Source: Methylomagnum ishizawai
Lineage (GTDB): Bacteria; Pseudomonadota; Gammaproteobacteria; Methylococcales; Methylococcaceae
Assembly: GCF_019670005.1 (NCBI RefSeq)
Contig: NZ_AP019783.1
Span: 62,001-126,000 of the forward strand
DNA length: 64,000 nucleotides
Direction of reading: 5' to 3'
Shown here: positions 9,234 through 18,491 of the stretch, one piece after another
Layout of the letters: every line of letters starts with the position of its first letter
Numbering within the stretch: position 1 is the first letter of the stretch
Notes under the pieces: model-generated
What the model was told of the DNA's origin: nothing
The model's database searches: none
The model's input: only the letters and a program-made list of their open reading frames with translations
Position numbers and translations under genes: made by a program

Positions 9234-9440
9234 ATGGCAACGATAGTCCTACAGGTAACCGGCATGAAATGCGGCGGATGCGAGAGTACGGTCAAGACGG
9301 CGGTATCGGCCCTGGCCGGGGTCGCCGCGGTCACGCCCTCGTTCAAGGCCAACACGGTGGAAGTCGATTACGACGAAGCGCAAACCGACCCCGAAACCAT
9401 CAAGCAGGCCATCCAGGGCAAGGGTTTCGCCGTCGCCTGA
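9234..9440 (+). CDS. Heavy-metal-associated (HMA) domain protein, copper-chaperone-like
   Basis: Single ferredoxin-like HMA domain, 68 residues. The metal-binding loop is GMKCGGC near the N-terminus (Met-x-Cys-x2-Cys), followed by the expected helix and VEVDYDEAQTDPETIKQAIQGKGF. Such free domains carry Cu(I) in the cytoplasm to P-type ATPases or other targets, which fits the copper demand of a methanotroph (inference). Start at 9234 with GAGGG 8 bases upstream. No ATPase gene is adjacent. Confidence 0.88.
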   Translation: MATIVLQVTGMKCGGCESTVKTAVSALAGVAAVTPSFKANTVEVDYDEAQTDPETIKQAIQGKGFAVA

Positions 9441-9512
9441 CCCCCCCACCGGCGGAACAACCCCGTTGCTCCACCGCGCCGAATCTTCCCCCACCGCCAT
9501 AAGGTAATCAAG

Positions 9513-10493
9513 ATGAAAACGCCTGTGCAAATCACCGTCACGGGAGCGGCCGGACAAATCAGCTATGTATTGCTGTCCCGGCTGGTCGCGGGCGACCTCC
9601 TGGGCGATGACCAGCCCATCGTGCTGCGGCTGTTGGAAATCCCCGAAGCCCTTGGCATCGTGCGCGGGGTGAACATGGAACTGGTCGACTACGCCTCGCC
9701 CTTGCTGGAGGACGTGATCATTTCCAGCGACCCGGAAGTGGCGTTCAAGGATGCCGACCTGGCCTTCCTGGTGGGCGCGAGGCCGCGCGGCCCCGGCATG
9801 GAGCGGCAGGATTTGTTGCAGGTGAACGCCGATATCTTCTCGGTGCAGGGCAAGGCCATCGACGCGGCGGCGAAACGCTCGGTCAAGGTGCTGGTGGTGG
9901 GCAATCCCGCCAACACCAACGCCCTCATCGCCCTCCGCAACGCCCCCGGCATTTCCCCGCGCCAATTCACCGCCATGACCCGGCTGGACCACAACCGGGC
10001 GGTGAGCCAATTGGCGCAGAAATGCGGCCGCACCGCCCGCGATATCCGGCGGGTCGTCGTCTGGGGCAACCACTCCACCACCCAGCATCCCGACCTCTGC
10101 CACGCCCTGGTCGATGGCAAGCCGGCGCTGGACCTGGTCGAACGCGCTTGGTACGAGAACGATTTCATCCCCACCGTGCAGAAGCGCGGCGCGGAGGTCA
10201 TCCAGGCCCGCGGCAAATCCAGCGCCGCCTCCGCCGCCAACGCCGCCATCGGCCATATGCGGGATTGGGTCCTGGGCACCCCGCCGGACGACTGGACCAG
10301 CATGGCGGTCCACAGCGACGGCAGCTACGGCATCGAACCGGGAGTGATGTGTTCGTTCCCGGTGCGGGTCCGGGACGGGGATTACGCCATCGTCCAGGGC
10401 TTGGAGATCGACGCCTTCACCCAGGAGCGCATCAAAGCCACCGAAACCGAACTCATGATCGAGCGGGACATGGTGCGGCACCTGCTCGATTAA
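9513..10493 (+). CDS. mdh: Malate dehydrogenase
   Basis: NAD-dependent malate dehydrogenase of the TCA cycle, cytoplasmic, 326 residues, the usual length for this type. The Rossmann start is [17 protein letters not shown] marks the cofactor and substrate region, TRLDHNRA the proton-relay Asp, and the catalytic His187 is in [10 protein letters not shown]. Ribosome site AAGG about 9 bases before the ATG. It stands alone and is followed by a hairpin repeat. Confidence 0.95.
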   Translation: MKTPVQITVTGAAGQISYVLLSRLVAGDLLGDDQPIVLRLLEIPEALGIVRGVNMELVDYASPLLEDVIISSDPEVAFKDADLAFLVGARPRGPGMERQDLLQVNADIFSVQGKAIDAAAKRSVKVLVVGNPANTNALIALRNAPGISPRQFTAMTRLDHNRAVSQLAQKCGRTARDIRRVVVWGNHSTTQHPDLCHALVDGKPALDLVERAWYENDFIPTVQKRGAEVIQARGKSSAASAANAAIGHMRDWVLGTPPDDWTSMAVHSDGSYGIEPGVMCSFPVRVRDGDYAIVQGLEIDAFTQERIKATETELMIERDMVRHLLD

Positions 10494-10515
10494 ACCTTCC
10501 GTCCCATCCCCGCCT

Positions 10516-10544
10516 GTGGGAGCGGTCTTCAGACCGCGCCCCAC
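10516..10544. repeat. REP-like palindrome after mdh
   Basis: Inverted repeat: GTGGGAGCGGTCT at 10516-10528 faces AGACCGCGCCCCAC at 10531-10544 with a single one-base bulge and a 2-base loop. There is no T run. The GTGGGAGCG core is shared with the palindrome at 33393-33421, so it belongs to a dispersed REP-type family. It may also end or protect the mdh transcript. Confidence 0.6.
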
Positions 10545-10799
10545 GTCCCCGCCCATCCCACCAACACACCATTTCGGTGCAAACGTCCTCCCCATCCCGG
10601 TGCATCCCTGCCCATCAGCCAGATTGGCGCAGACGCCTAGCCCAGGCTTCCCGGCCTGACATTAAGGCGAAAAATAATCTCGAATCAGTCGTTTAAGCCA
10701 AGCCCTGCGCTTTGGTGGCGACCGTTCGCCTGTCCTTGCGAAAATTCCGCCGACCGAATATTCCATATCGAGACGAAACCGTGTAGGCTATAACCCAAT

Positions 10800-10819
10800 T
10801 TGGTGCAATATCGCACCAA
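10800..10819. promoter_or_regulatory. Palindromic operator-like site upstream of a small exported protein
   Basis: Perfect 7-base arms TTGGTGC (10800-10806) and GCACCAA (10813-10819) around AATATC. It lies about 50 bases before the start of the 98-residue protein and touches a TATAAC (10825-10830) that could be a -10 box. Its half-site order is opposite to that of NtrC sites. The stretch 10545-10799 holds no gene. Confidence 0.45.
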
Positions 10820-10870
10820 TACGGTATAACACTTACAAGAACAGGTCGAAATTCTTAGGAGGAAGCCGCC

Positions 10871-11167
10871 ATGTCGTCCAGCCTTTCCCGCGCCGCCCTG
10901 GCCATCGCCGTTTTAGCCGCCACGGCGGGCACCGCCCTGGCCAGACCGGACGAAGTGTCCGAAGCCCAGGTCCGGGGTTGCCAATACCTCAGCACCGTCG
11001 CGGGCAGTTCGGGCTACGGCAAGCACTTCGGCTGGCAACCCATCGCCAAGGCCGACGCCGAGAAGCGGGCCGGGGCCATCGGCGCGACCCATATCGTGTG
11101 GAGCGACATCAGGCCGGTGGGTGCCTTCAATGGCGAAGCCAGGGCCAAGGCCTACGCCTGCCGCTGA
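10871..11167 (+). CDS. Small exported protein, DUF4156/RcsF-like
   Basis: Protein of 98 residues with a signal peptide cleaved near TALA-RPDE and a strong AGGAGG ribosome site. The mature part has one cysteine in GCQYLSTVAGSSGYGK and one at the C-terminus (YACR), plus AEKRAGAIGATHIVW and NGEARAKAYAC, which recall the DUF4156/RcsF-like fold (AKAxAxxxGATHIV). The two cysteines may pair. Function unknown. A palindromic operator-like site lies upstream and a strong terminator follows 20 bases after the stop. Confidence 0.7.
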   Translation: MSSSLSRAALAIAVLAATAGTALARPDEVSEAQVRGCQYLSTVAGSSGYGKHFGWQPIAKADAEKRAGAIGATHIVWSDIRPVGAFNGEARAKAYACR

Positions 11168-11186
11168 CCGGACAATCGCCAGGACT

Positions 11187-11216
11187 GGAAAAGCCGACCC
11201 CAGGGTCGGCTTTTCC
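11187..11216 (+). terminator. Intrinsic terminator
   Basis: Perfect 14-base arms: GGAAAAGCCGACCC (11187-11200) and GGGTCGGCTTTTCC (11203-11216) with a 2-base loop; the TTTT run is built into the descending arm. It closes the small exported protein gene. Confidence 0.85.
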
Positions 11217-11240
11217 GTGTCCGGCGGATGCCTGGGCAAT

Positions 11241-11275
11241 AAAAAACGCCGCCACTCCCCAGGGAATGGCGGCGT
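11241..11275 (-). terminator. Intrinsic terminator of the Ig-repeat gene
   Basis: Perfect 9-base arms ACGCCGCCA (11246-11254) and TGGCGGCGT (11267-11275), extended by further partial pairing, with six A on the plus strand (11241-11246) giving a T run on the minus strand. It lies about 140 bases beyond the stop of the large minus-strand gene. Confidence 0.75.
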
Positions 11276-11411
11276 GTCAAGCCACAGGAAAATTGGTGAT
11301 CCCATCCTGGCCGCTGAAGCCAACGACCAGGACGGGATGAACTTTACCGTCCAGGCGGGCCGGTGTCTTTGAAATCGGTCACAAAAGGCCGGCCCGCGTC
11401 GACCCATCCGC

Positions 11412-14400
11412 TCAGTTGATGGTCAGGATTTGGGCGAACACGCTACCGTCCGCCCGTACATACCCCTCCCATTCCGCGACATCCCCGACCTTGATCGCCT
11501 TGGCCCCGCCATTGAGTTCGAGCCGGGTGCAATCGCCATAGGCCACCTTGACCGTCCCCGCGTAGTAGTAGCCCGTCCCGACCGCGGTCACTTTCTTCTT
11601 GCCCTGGGTTGGCTTGGCCCCCTTGGGGAGGGCGCAGGAAGGCTGGGTGGCGGGCGCGATGGTGACGGTCGCGCCCAGGCTGGCGGTCTGGCCCAGGGCG
11701 TCGGTCACGGTCAGCACCGGCTGGAAGGTGCCCGCCGCGGTCGGCGTGCCGGAGAGGGTGCCGTCCGCCGCGATGTTCACGCCCGTGGGGAGGCCGGTGG
11801 CCGTCCAGGCCAGGGTGCCGACGCCGCCGCCGGCGGTCGCCGCCCCCGTGTAGGCCAAGCCCACCGTGCCCGTCGCCGGAAGGTTGGACGCGCCCAACAC
11901 CAGGGCCGGGGCCGGATCCACCGTCAGGCTGGCGCTGACGGCGCGGACCCGCCCGGTGGCGTCGCCGACCGTGATGGTCAAGGGATAGGTGCCCTGCTGG
12001 CCCAGCGCCGGCGTGCCGACGATGGCCGAACCCTGCACGCCCAGCGAAGGCGGCAAGCCGCCGACCGCCACGCTATAAGGCGGGACGCCGCCGGTCGGCG
12101 CGAGCGGGGCCGACGCATAGGCGCTGCCCACCGCCGCGTTGGCCAGCACCGGGACGGCGAAGGTCAAACCCTGCGAGAGCGTGGCGGTGGTGGGATGGCA
12201 CATGCCGATGCCGTCCAGCGTGCCCTGGAAGCTCACCAGGTTGCCGAGGGTCCAGGCCGTGAGCGGGGTCAGGGGCGGATTGACGACCGTGGCGTTCTGG
12301 GCCGGATAGGTCACGGTCTGGCCGCCGCCGTTCATGCCGCCGTTCACCTCGAACCACGCGCCGCGGTTCGCCATATTGGTGATGACCGCGTTGGTGGCCG
12401 AGCAGGCGGCGGCATCGACCACCAATCGCGGGGTGGCGACCACCTGCTCGTGGATGGCGTCGGCGGCGGTGATGGTGAGCGTATAGGTGCCCGGCGTGGT
12501 CGGCGTGCCGGAGATGACCGAGCCATCGAAGCCCAGCCCTTGCGGCAATCCGCTCACGAACACCGTGACCGGGGCGATGCCGCCGACCGGGGCGATGGAG
12601 GCCGTGGTGTAGGCGCTGCCGGCCATGGCGGGCAGGAAGCTCAGGGCGGGCAGGCTCAGGCCCGGTAGCGAGGACAGCGTGTCCGCCGCGCAGAAGCCCT
12701 GGCCGTCCAGCGTACCGGAGAAGCTCAGGAGGTCGCCGACCTTGTATTGGGCCGCGCCCTGGCCCGCCGGATACAGGATGCTCTGCCCGCCGTTGGCGAC
12801 CCCGCCGCCCACGTCCACCGAGGCCGGGCCGACGTTGGTGATGACCAGGTTGCTGTCGGCGCAGGCCACCGGCGGCGGCGGCACCGCCGCGGCGACGATG
12901 GTGACGGTCTGGCTGGCGTTGGCGATGAAGCCCAGGCTGTCCTTGGCGAGCAAGGTCACGTCGTAGCTGCCCGCCGCGGTCGGGGTGCCGGTGATCTGGT
13001 TGCCGGACAGGGACAGGCCCGGCGGCAGGCTGTTGTTGAACACCAGGTAGGTGATGCCGCCATAGCCGCCGCCCGCGGCCAGGGTTTCGGCATAGGCCGC
13101 GCCGACCGTGCCCTGCGACAGGCTCAGGCCGAACACGATGGGCGCGTCCGCCACGTTCAGCGAGGTCGCGCCGGCGGTCGAAAGCTGGTTGACGGTGTCG
13201 GTGACGGTGATGTTCAAGGGGAAATCGCCGACCACGGTGGGCGTGCCGCTGATGGTGTCGCCGACGAGGCTCAGCCCCTGGGGCAGGCCGGTCACGGCGA
13301 AGCTCAGGGGATCGCCGGGAACGCCGGGCGTCGCGCCGATGACCTGGGAATACGGCGAATTCACCACCGCCCCGGCGATGGTGGCGTTCAGGGTCGGCGC
13401 GACCGGGATCGGCGGGGCCGGGGGAATCTGGCCGTCGAAATTGAGCCCGGCGTTCTGGGCCACCAGGAATTTGCCGAGGTCGGCGGGATCGGGCTGTTTC
13501 GGGGTGTCGGAGGTCTTGGGCAGGGCTTGGTTGGTCTCGGGGTCGCGGGCGCCGGTATAGGCGTAGAACTCGAAGCGGTAGACCACGCCGGTCGCGCCCG
13601 CATCGAGCGCCACCCCGGTCAGGTCGATCTGGCCGGAGCCGGGGCTGCCGATATCGACCTGCAACAACTGCCACTCGACCTGGACCTGGGTCTTGGCCTG
13701 CTTGATGACCCGGTCCTCGGCCATGAGGTTCTCGATGCCGATATCCTGGAGCGTGCCGGTCGCCGTGACCTTGACCCAGCGCGGCTCGCCGAACTCGTAA
13801 TAATTGGGCCGGGGCGCGGCGATGACCACGTTCACCTTGGGCGGCTGCGGCTGCACGATGGGCGGGGGCGGCGGCAGGTTGGGGGCCGGGGGCGGCGGTT
13901 GGATCACCACCGGCGGCTGCGGGACCACGGTCCAGACCGGGGTCGGCACCGCGACATCGACCGGCGCCAGGGATGCGGAACCGGGGGTGGATTCGACCAG
14001 CCAACTGTATTTCACCGGGCCGGTGGCGACCGAGGTGGAGATGCCGAAATGGTCGCAGGGATAGTTCGGCCCGTATTGGCCGGACGCGCCCAAGGGCCAG
14101 CAACTATCGCTGGGCTTGACCGGCAGGGTGCCGGACGGCGTGCCCACGGCCCAGCCGCCGCTGTATTTGGACTGGAAGGTGATGCGGGTGGCATAGCCCT
14201 TGGCCGCCGTGGGCTTCTGGATTTCGACGATGGCCGGGTCGCCGTAGCGGTTCATGCCGGTCCAGCGCGGCGCGACGCCGAAGATCGAGGTGATCTCGTT
14301 GGGATGCAAATCCTCGATCTCGATCTCGAAGCCATGGGCGGTCTGGCCGGTGTCGTTGATGACATCGAAATTGGCCAAGGGTCCGAACGCGGTGGCGGAA

Positions 14401-14462
14401 CCCGCCACCGGGCCTAGCGCCAGGACCGCGCCGACGGCGGCTTGCAGCAGATTTTCCTTCAT
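11412..14462 (-). CDS. Large secreted protein with putative Ig (He_PIG-like) repeats
   Basis: Secreted protein of about 1016 residues. A signal peptide ends near GSATA-FGPL. An N-terminal domain (about 25-190, NDTGQTAHGFEIEIEDLHP) is followed by a proline-rich linker, a beta domain and repeated Ig-like modules. Five copies of the module signature are visible: SGTPTVVGDF, TGTPTAAGSY, SGTPTTPGTY, VGTPALGQQGTY and SGTPTAAGTF, each followed by a D-x-x strand. The C-terminus is a small extra domain without PEP-CTERM, LPXTG or an RTX signal. Probably a surface or matrix protein (inference). Start at 14462 with GGGAG 6 bases upstream. Confidence 0.8.
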   Translation of the reverse strand: MKENLLQAAVGAVLALGPVAGSATAFGPLANFDVINDTGQTAHGFEIEIEDLHPNEITSIFGVAPRWTGMNRYGDPAIVEIQKPTAAKGYATRITFQSKYSGGWAVGTPSGTLPVKPSDSCWPLGASGQYGPNYPCDHFGISTSVATGPVKYSWLVESTPGSASLAPVDVAVPTPVWTVVPQPPVVIQPPPPAPNLPPPPPIVQPQPPKVNVVIAAPRPNYYEFGEPRWVKVTATGTLQDIGIENLMAEDRVIKQAKTQVQVEWQLLQVDIGSPGSGQIDLTGVALDAGATGVVYRFEFYAYTGARDPETNQALPKTSDTPKQPDPADLGKFLVAQNAGLNFDGQIPPAPPIPVAPTLNATIAGAVVNSPYSQVIGATPGVPGDPLSFAVTGLPQGLSLVGDTISGTPTVVGDFPLNITVTDTVNQLSTAGATSLNVADAPIVFGLSLSQGTVGAAYAETLAAGGGYGGITYLVFNNSLPPGLSLSGNQITGTPTAAGSYDVTLLAKDSLGFIANASQTVTIVAAAVPPPPVACADSNLVITNVGPASVDVGGGVANGGQSILYPAGQGAAQYKVGDLLSFSGTLDGQGFCAADTLSSLPGLSLPALSFLPAMAGSAYTTASIAPVGGIAPVTVFVSGLPQGLGFDGSVISGTPTTPGTYTLTITAADAIHEQVVATPRLVVDAAACSATNAVITNMANRGAWFEVNGGMNGGGQTVTYPAQNATVVNPPLTPLTAWTLGNLVSFQGTLDGIGMCHPTTATLSQGLTFAVPVLANAAVGSAYASAPLAPTGGVPPYSVAVGGLPPSLGVQGSAIVGTPALGQQGTYPLTITVGDATGRVRAVSASLTVDPAPALVLGASNLPATGTVGLAYTGAATAGGGVGTLAWTATGLPTGVNIAADGTLSGTPTAAGTFQPVLTVTDALGQTASLGATVTIAPATQPSCALPKGAKPTQGKKKVTAVGTGYYYAGTVKVAYGDCTRLELNGGAKAIKVGDVAEWEGYVRADGSVFAQILTIN

Positions 14463-14592
14463 TGATATCTCCCATTTGAAAGCCCCAATCGGACGGATGC
14501 CGCCCAGTCCACGCCCCGGCCCGCGCCGTGCGGGGAGGACCGGCCTCGCCGTCACTATTGCATGACTTTATGATTTAATTGAATCAAATTAA

Positions 14593-14610
14593 AGACTAAA
14601 ATATTAGTCT
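14593..14610. promoter_or_regulatory. Palindrome in the AT-rich leader of the Ig-repeat gene
   Basis: Perfect 7-base arms AGACTAA (14593-14599) and TTAGTCT (14604-14610) around AATA, next to a second imperfect dyad centred on TTGAATCAA (about 14578-14586). Both lie in an unusually AT-rich stretch (14560-14680) 100-150 bases upstream of the gene at 11412-14462. They could be an operator or a promoter region. The whole gap 14463-14988 holds no convincing gene. Confidence 0.4.
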
Positions 14611-14988
14611 TGTAACTTTATTATGGAGATAAATCGGGAGAATGAATTAGAAATGCATCACATATTTCTAATTTTTCACCCTGGGAGTCTGCGCGAAGAA
14701 TCGGGAAGGTGGCGGTGTGGCCGGGCTAGGCCCATGGATGCATGGGCCAAGGTGGGGGTAGGCACACCGCCGACAGGGGCGATAGCGATTATCGGGCCAG
14801 CCCCGGATGGACCCGTCCCGGCGCGGGGCGGATCGGCCCGATCCGCAGGTGGCGGGGGGCTGGGCGTGGATTCCAGGGTGGGGAGGTGGGCGAGACAGTG
14901 CCAGGCCCGGAACGGGGTGGACCACGAAATTTACCGACAATCTTTGCGGGAATACCGCAACGATGGTCGGATACCCACCACGGGTAGG

Positions 14989-16182
14989 CTACGCGGCCAG
15001 GATGCGGACGATTTCGGCGAACACGGCCGCGGGGGTGGTGCCTTGGACGCATTCCATGCCGGGGCAGCCGCCGCTGAGATGGCAGGGCGAGCAAGGCACG
15101 GGATGGACCAGGGTCTTGGCCGCCGGATGATAGGGCCGCCAGGTCGAGGTTTGGGCCGTGCCGGAATAGATCGACACCGAAGGCACGGCGCGGGCGGCGG
15201 CGATATGGCCGGAGGCCGATTCCAAGCCCACCAACAGCCGCGCCTGGCCGATGGCCTCGGTCATGAGCCGCCAGCCCAATTGGCCGGAAAGATCGTGGAT
15301 CGCGCCGGACAGCCCGGCGACCTCCCGGCAAACCGCCTGCTCGCGCGGACCGTGGCCCAGCAGCGCCAGGGACAGGCCATGCTCCAGGCACAGCGCGGCC
15401 AGTTCCCGCCAGTGTCCGCCCGGCCAGTGGCGATGGACGCCGCCCGCGCCGACATGGAAGGCGACAAACCCCGCCGGAATCCCCCGCGCCTCCGCCAGCG
15501 CCCGCCATTGCCGCCGGAGGGTCTCCGAAGCATGGAGCCGGGGCCGCGCCAAGGGCAAATGCTCGCGGCAGGCGGCGATTTGGCCCAATAAGCGCCGGTG
15601 ATGATCCACCACATGGTCCGGGCCGGAAGACCAATCCAGCGCGTGGGTCAACAGCCCGCCGCAACCGCCGCTGGTCCAGCCCAGCCGCAACGGAATCCCG
15701 GCGGCGAACAGCAGCGGGATGCTATTGGGGAAATAAGGATAAAGGTCCAGCGCCAGATCGTAGCCGACGGCGCGGATATCCCGGACCGCAGCGAAACGGG
15801 ACCGGCCATCCCGCGCCAATTTGCGCCACAGCGCGGATTCCTGGCGGTCGAGCCGCCAATGGGAGAAACAGTGCGCCCAAGCGATATCGGGATGATCGGC
15901 CAGGACCCCGGCGGAACCGGGATGGACCAGGAAGCCGATCCGGGCCTCCGGGAACGCCGCCCTGAGCACCGGCAGGACGCTGGTGGCGAGGATGGCGTCG
16001 CCGATATGGGCCTGGTTGCAGACCAGGATTTTGCCGGGACGGATCGCCAGGGGTCCGGGCGAGGGCCGGTGGAAGGTTTCCAAAACCGCGTCGAGGCCGC
16101 CGATGACGCCGCGCAGGACGGGATTGCGGAACAGATAGCGGCCTGGACCGGGGACGCGGCGGAGGGTGTCGGCATCGATCAT
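14989..16182 (-). CDS. Glycosyltransferase family 9 (heptosyltransferase-like)
   Basis: Likely transfers heptose from ADP-heptose to the LPS core or another glycan at the inner membrane; 397 residues. Family marks: QAHIGDAILATSVLPVLR near residue 55, FHVGAGGVHRHWPGGHWRELA (read in pieces) in the middle, and GLESASGHIAAA for the nucleotide-sugar site. Cysteine-rich PCSPCHLSGGCPGMEC near the C-terminus matches GT9 proteins. It starts 6 bases after hldE, so gmhA-hldE-GT9 is one operon for making and transferring heptose. Confidence 0.88.
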   Translation of the reverse strand: MIDADTLRRVPGPGRYLFRNPVLRGVIGGLDAVLETFHRPSPGPLAIRPGKILVCNQAHIGDAILATSVLPVLRAAFPEARIGFLVHPGSAGVLADHPDIAWAHCFSHWRLDRQESALWRKLARDGRSRFAAVRDIRAVGYDLALDLYPYFPNSIPLLFAAGIPLRLGWTSGGCGGLLTHALDWSSGPDHVVDHHRRLLGQIAACREHLPLARPRLHASETLRRQWRALAEARGIPAGFVAFHVGAGGVHRHWPGGHWRELAALCLEHGLSLALLGHGPREQAVCREVAGLSGAIHDLSGQLGWRLMTEAIGQARLLVGLESASGHIAAARAVPSVSIYSGTAQTSTWRPYHPAAKTLVHPVPCSPCHLSGGCPGMECVQGTTPAAVFAEIVRILAA

Positions 16183-16188
16183 GGCGGG

Positions 16189-17685
16189 CTAGGCGGCCTG
16201 GCCGACCAAGCGGGCGATGATCCGGGACGTGGCGCGGCCCGCCAGCACCGGGATCAATTCGACCCGGCCCCCGGCGGCCTTGACCTCGGCGGCCCCGACC
16301 ACCTCCGCCTCGGCGTAGTCGTCGCCCTTGGCCAGCACATCGGGGCGCAAGGCCTGGATCAAGGCCAGCGGCGTGTCCTCGTCGAACAACACCACGGCAT
16401 CGACCGCCGCCAGCGCCGCCAATACCCGCGCCCGGTCGGCCTCGTGGATCACCGGACGGTCCGGCCCCTTGAGCGCGGCCACCGAACGGTCGGTGTTCAG
16501 CCCCACGACCAGCCGGTGCCCCAAACGCCTGGCGGCTTCCAGATAACCCACATGGCCGGCGTGCAGCAGGTCGAAACAGCCATTGGTGAACACCAGGGTT
16601 TCCCCTTGCGAGCGCCAGTGTTCCACCTGCCGCAACAGGTCCGGGAGGGCGCGGACCTTGTCGGCCTGGGTGTCGGCGTCGGCCTGTTCGATGGCGCGGA
16701 GCAATTCATCGCGCTCCACCGGCAGGGTGCCGACCTTGGCGACCACAGTGGCGGCGGCGTGGTTGGCGAGGCGGCAGGCGTCCCAGGGACTCAAACCGGC
16801 GGCGATGCCCGCCGCCAGGCTGGCGATGACGGTATCGCCCGCGCCCGACACATCGAACACCTCGCGGGCCTGGGCGGGCAGGTGCCGGGCGGCTTCCGCC
16901 CCGATCAGGCTGATGCCTTGCTCGCCCAGGGTCACGGCGATGAAATCCAGGCCCAGCTCGCGGCGCAATTGCCCGGCCCGCTCCAGCACCGCCGCCACGT
17001 CCTGGACCGGTTCGCCCACGGCCTGGGCGGCTTCGCGCAGGTTGGGGGTGATGGCGTTGGCCCCGTGGTATTTGCGGTAATCCAGCCCCTTGGGATCGAC
17101 CAGCACAAAGATGCCCTTGGCCCGCGCCGCGCCGATCAGGCTTTGGCATAGCCCAGGGTCCAGCGCCCCCTTGGCGTAGTCCGACAGCACCAGGACGGCG
17201 ATGGGCGTGTGTTCCAGCAGGTCAAGCACGGCACCGAGCAAGCGCCCGCGCTCCGCGTCGGGATAGGGTCCGGTCGCTTCCTGGTCCAGCCGCAGCATGT
17301 GCTGGCGGCCGCCGATGACGCGGGTCTTGGTGGTGGTGGGGCGCGAGTCCGAACGCACCAGGCCGCCGCCATGGATGCCGGTGTCCGCCAACATCTCCGT
17401 CAGCCGCAGCCCGGCCTCGTCCCCGCCCAGATAGCCCGCGACCCAGGCTTCGGCTCCCAACCCGGCGAGGTTCGCGGCGACATTGGCGGCGCCGCCGAAG
17501 CGCTCGGTCCTGCGCCGCAAACGCACTACTGGCACCGGCGCCTCCGGGGAAATCCGTTCGACCTCGCCCCAGAGATAGCGGTCCAGCATCAAATCGCCGA
17601 CCACCAGGATGCGCGGGATATCCAAGGTGCCGGCGGCGCGGAATCCACCGCGCACGGCTTCGAGCAAACGTCGTTGTGGGTTCAT
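16189..17685 (-). CDS. hldE: Bifunctional heptose-7-phosphate kinase / heptose-1-phosphate adenylyltransferase HldE
   Basis: Makes ADP-glycero-manno-heptose precursors for LPS; 498 residues. The N-terminal ribokinase-like domain has GGAANVAANLAGLG and the catalytic DVSGAGDTV (about residue 275). The C-terminal nucleotidyltransferase has TNGCFDLLHAGHVGYLEAA with the HxGH motif. The ATG at 17685 overlaps the gmhA stop (ATGA), which points to translational coupling and excludes the longer reading from 17709. Confidence 0.95.
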   Translation of the reverse strand: MNPQRRLLEAVRGGFRAAGTLDIPRILVVGDLMLDRYLWGEVERISPEAPVPVVRLRRRTERFGGAANVAANLAGLGAEAWVAGYLGGDEAGLRLTEMLADTGIHGGGLVRSDSRPTTTKTRVIGGRQHMLRLDQEATGPYPDAERGRLLGAVLDLLEHTPIAVLVLSDYAKGALDPGLCQSLIGAARAKGIFVLVDPKGLDYRKYHGANAITPNLREAAQAVGEPVQDVAAVLERAGQLRRELGLDFIAVTLGEQGISLIGAEAARHLPAQAREVFDVSGAGDTVIASLAAGIAAGLSPWDACRLANHAAATVVAKVGTLPVERDELLRAIEQADADTQADKVRALPDLLRQVEHWRSQGETLVFTNGCFDLLHAGHVGYLEAARRLGHRLVVGLNTDRSVAALKGPDRPVIHEADRARVLAALAAVDAVVLFDEDTPLALIQALRPDVLAKGDDYAEAEVVGAAEVKAAGGRVELIPVLAGRATSRIIARLVGQAA

Positions 17686-18248
17686 GGGATGGCTTCCAGT
17701 AATTCGCAAAGGATGTGGCCGATGAGGATATGGGCTTCCTGGACCCGGGCCGTGTCGTCGCTGGGCACGATCAGGGCGTGGTCGCAGAGCCCGGCGATCC
17801 GCCCGCCGCCCGAGCCCAGCAGCCCGACCGTGGTCAGGTCCATGCAGCGCCCGGCGTGGAGGGCGGCGGCGACATTGGCGCTATTGCCCGAGGTCGAGAT
17901 GCCGATCAGCACATCGCCGGGCTGGCCCAGCGCCTCGACCTGGCGGGCGAACACGCGCTCGAAGCCGAAGTCGTTGCCCACCGCGGTCAGCACGGAAGAA
18001 TCCGTGGTCAGCGCGATGGCGGCGAGTCCGCGCCGTTCGCGACGGAAGCGCCCGACGATCTCGGAAGCGAGGTGCTGGCTATCGGCGGCGCTGCCGCCGT
18101 TGCCCATCCACAGCAGTTTGCCGCCGCGGGCGATGCTCTCGCGCATGAGCCGGGCCAGCCGTTCGATGGCGGGATAGCCCTCGGGCAGCCGGTCGAGGAT
18201 GGCCCGGTGTTCCGCGAGCGCTTGGTCGAAGATGGATTTGCAGTGCAT
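17682..18248 (-). CDS. gmhA: Phosphoheptose isomerase GmhA
   Basis: Converts sedoheptulose 7-phosphate to D-glycero-D-manno-heptose 7-phosphate, the first step of heptose synthesis; 188 residues. SIS-domain marks are GNGGSAADSQHLASEIVGRF, the substrate loop TTDSSVLTAVGNDFGF and STSGNSANV. The ATG at 18248 has an AGGGA 5 bases upstream and gives the normal family length; upstream residues in the longer frame are unlike GmhA. Confidence 0.94.
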   Translation of the reverse strand: MHCKSIFDQALAEHRAILDRLPEGYPAIERLARLMRESIARGGKLLWMGNGGSAADSQHLASEIVGRFRRERRGLAAIALTTDSSVLTAVGNDFGFERVFARQVEALGQPGDVLIGISTSGNSANVAAALHAGRCMDLTTVGLLGSGGGRIAGLCDHALIVPSDDTARVQEAHILIGHILCELLEAIP

Positions 18249-18491
18249 GGGGTCCCTGGCGCTAGGCCGCTGCTTGGAAGGGCGGTCCGGCGACGACCGG
18301 GCCATTCCCCGGCCCAAGGTGCCGGGTTCCGCCCGCATGGCCGGATTGGCCGGGTGGAACCCCGTCGTCGTGGATCGATAGGCGACTATCATCCTAGGAA
18401 AAACCGGGTTCTACCATATAGGTATCGCTACGGATACCCCAGCCACCCGACCCAGCCGTAGATTAGCTAGGCTGTCAAAAGGGGGTAAGCT

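Noticed and set aside
10800-10819. NtrC binding site
   Set aside because: NtrC sites have GCACC before GGTGC; here the half-sites are in the reverse order and no sigma-54 promoter follows.
12747-14417. Plus-strand open frame of 556 codons
   Set aside because: Antisense to the Ig-repeat gene; repetitive Gly/Arg composition, no signal or family match.
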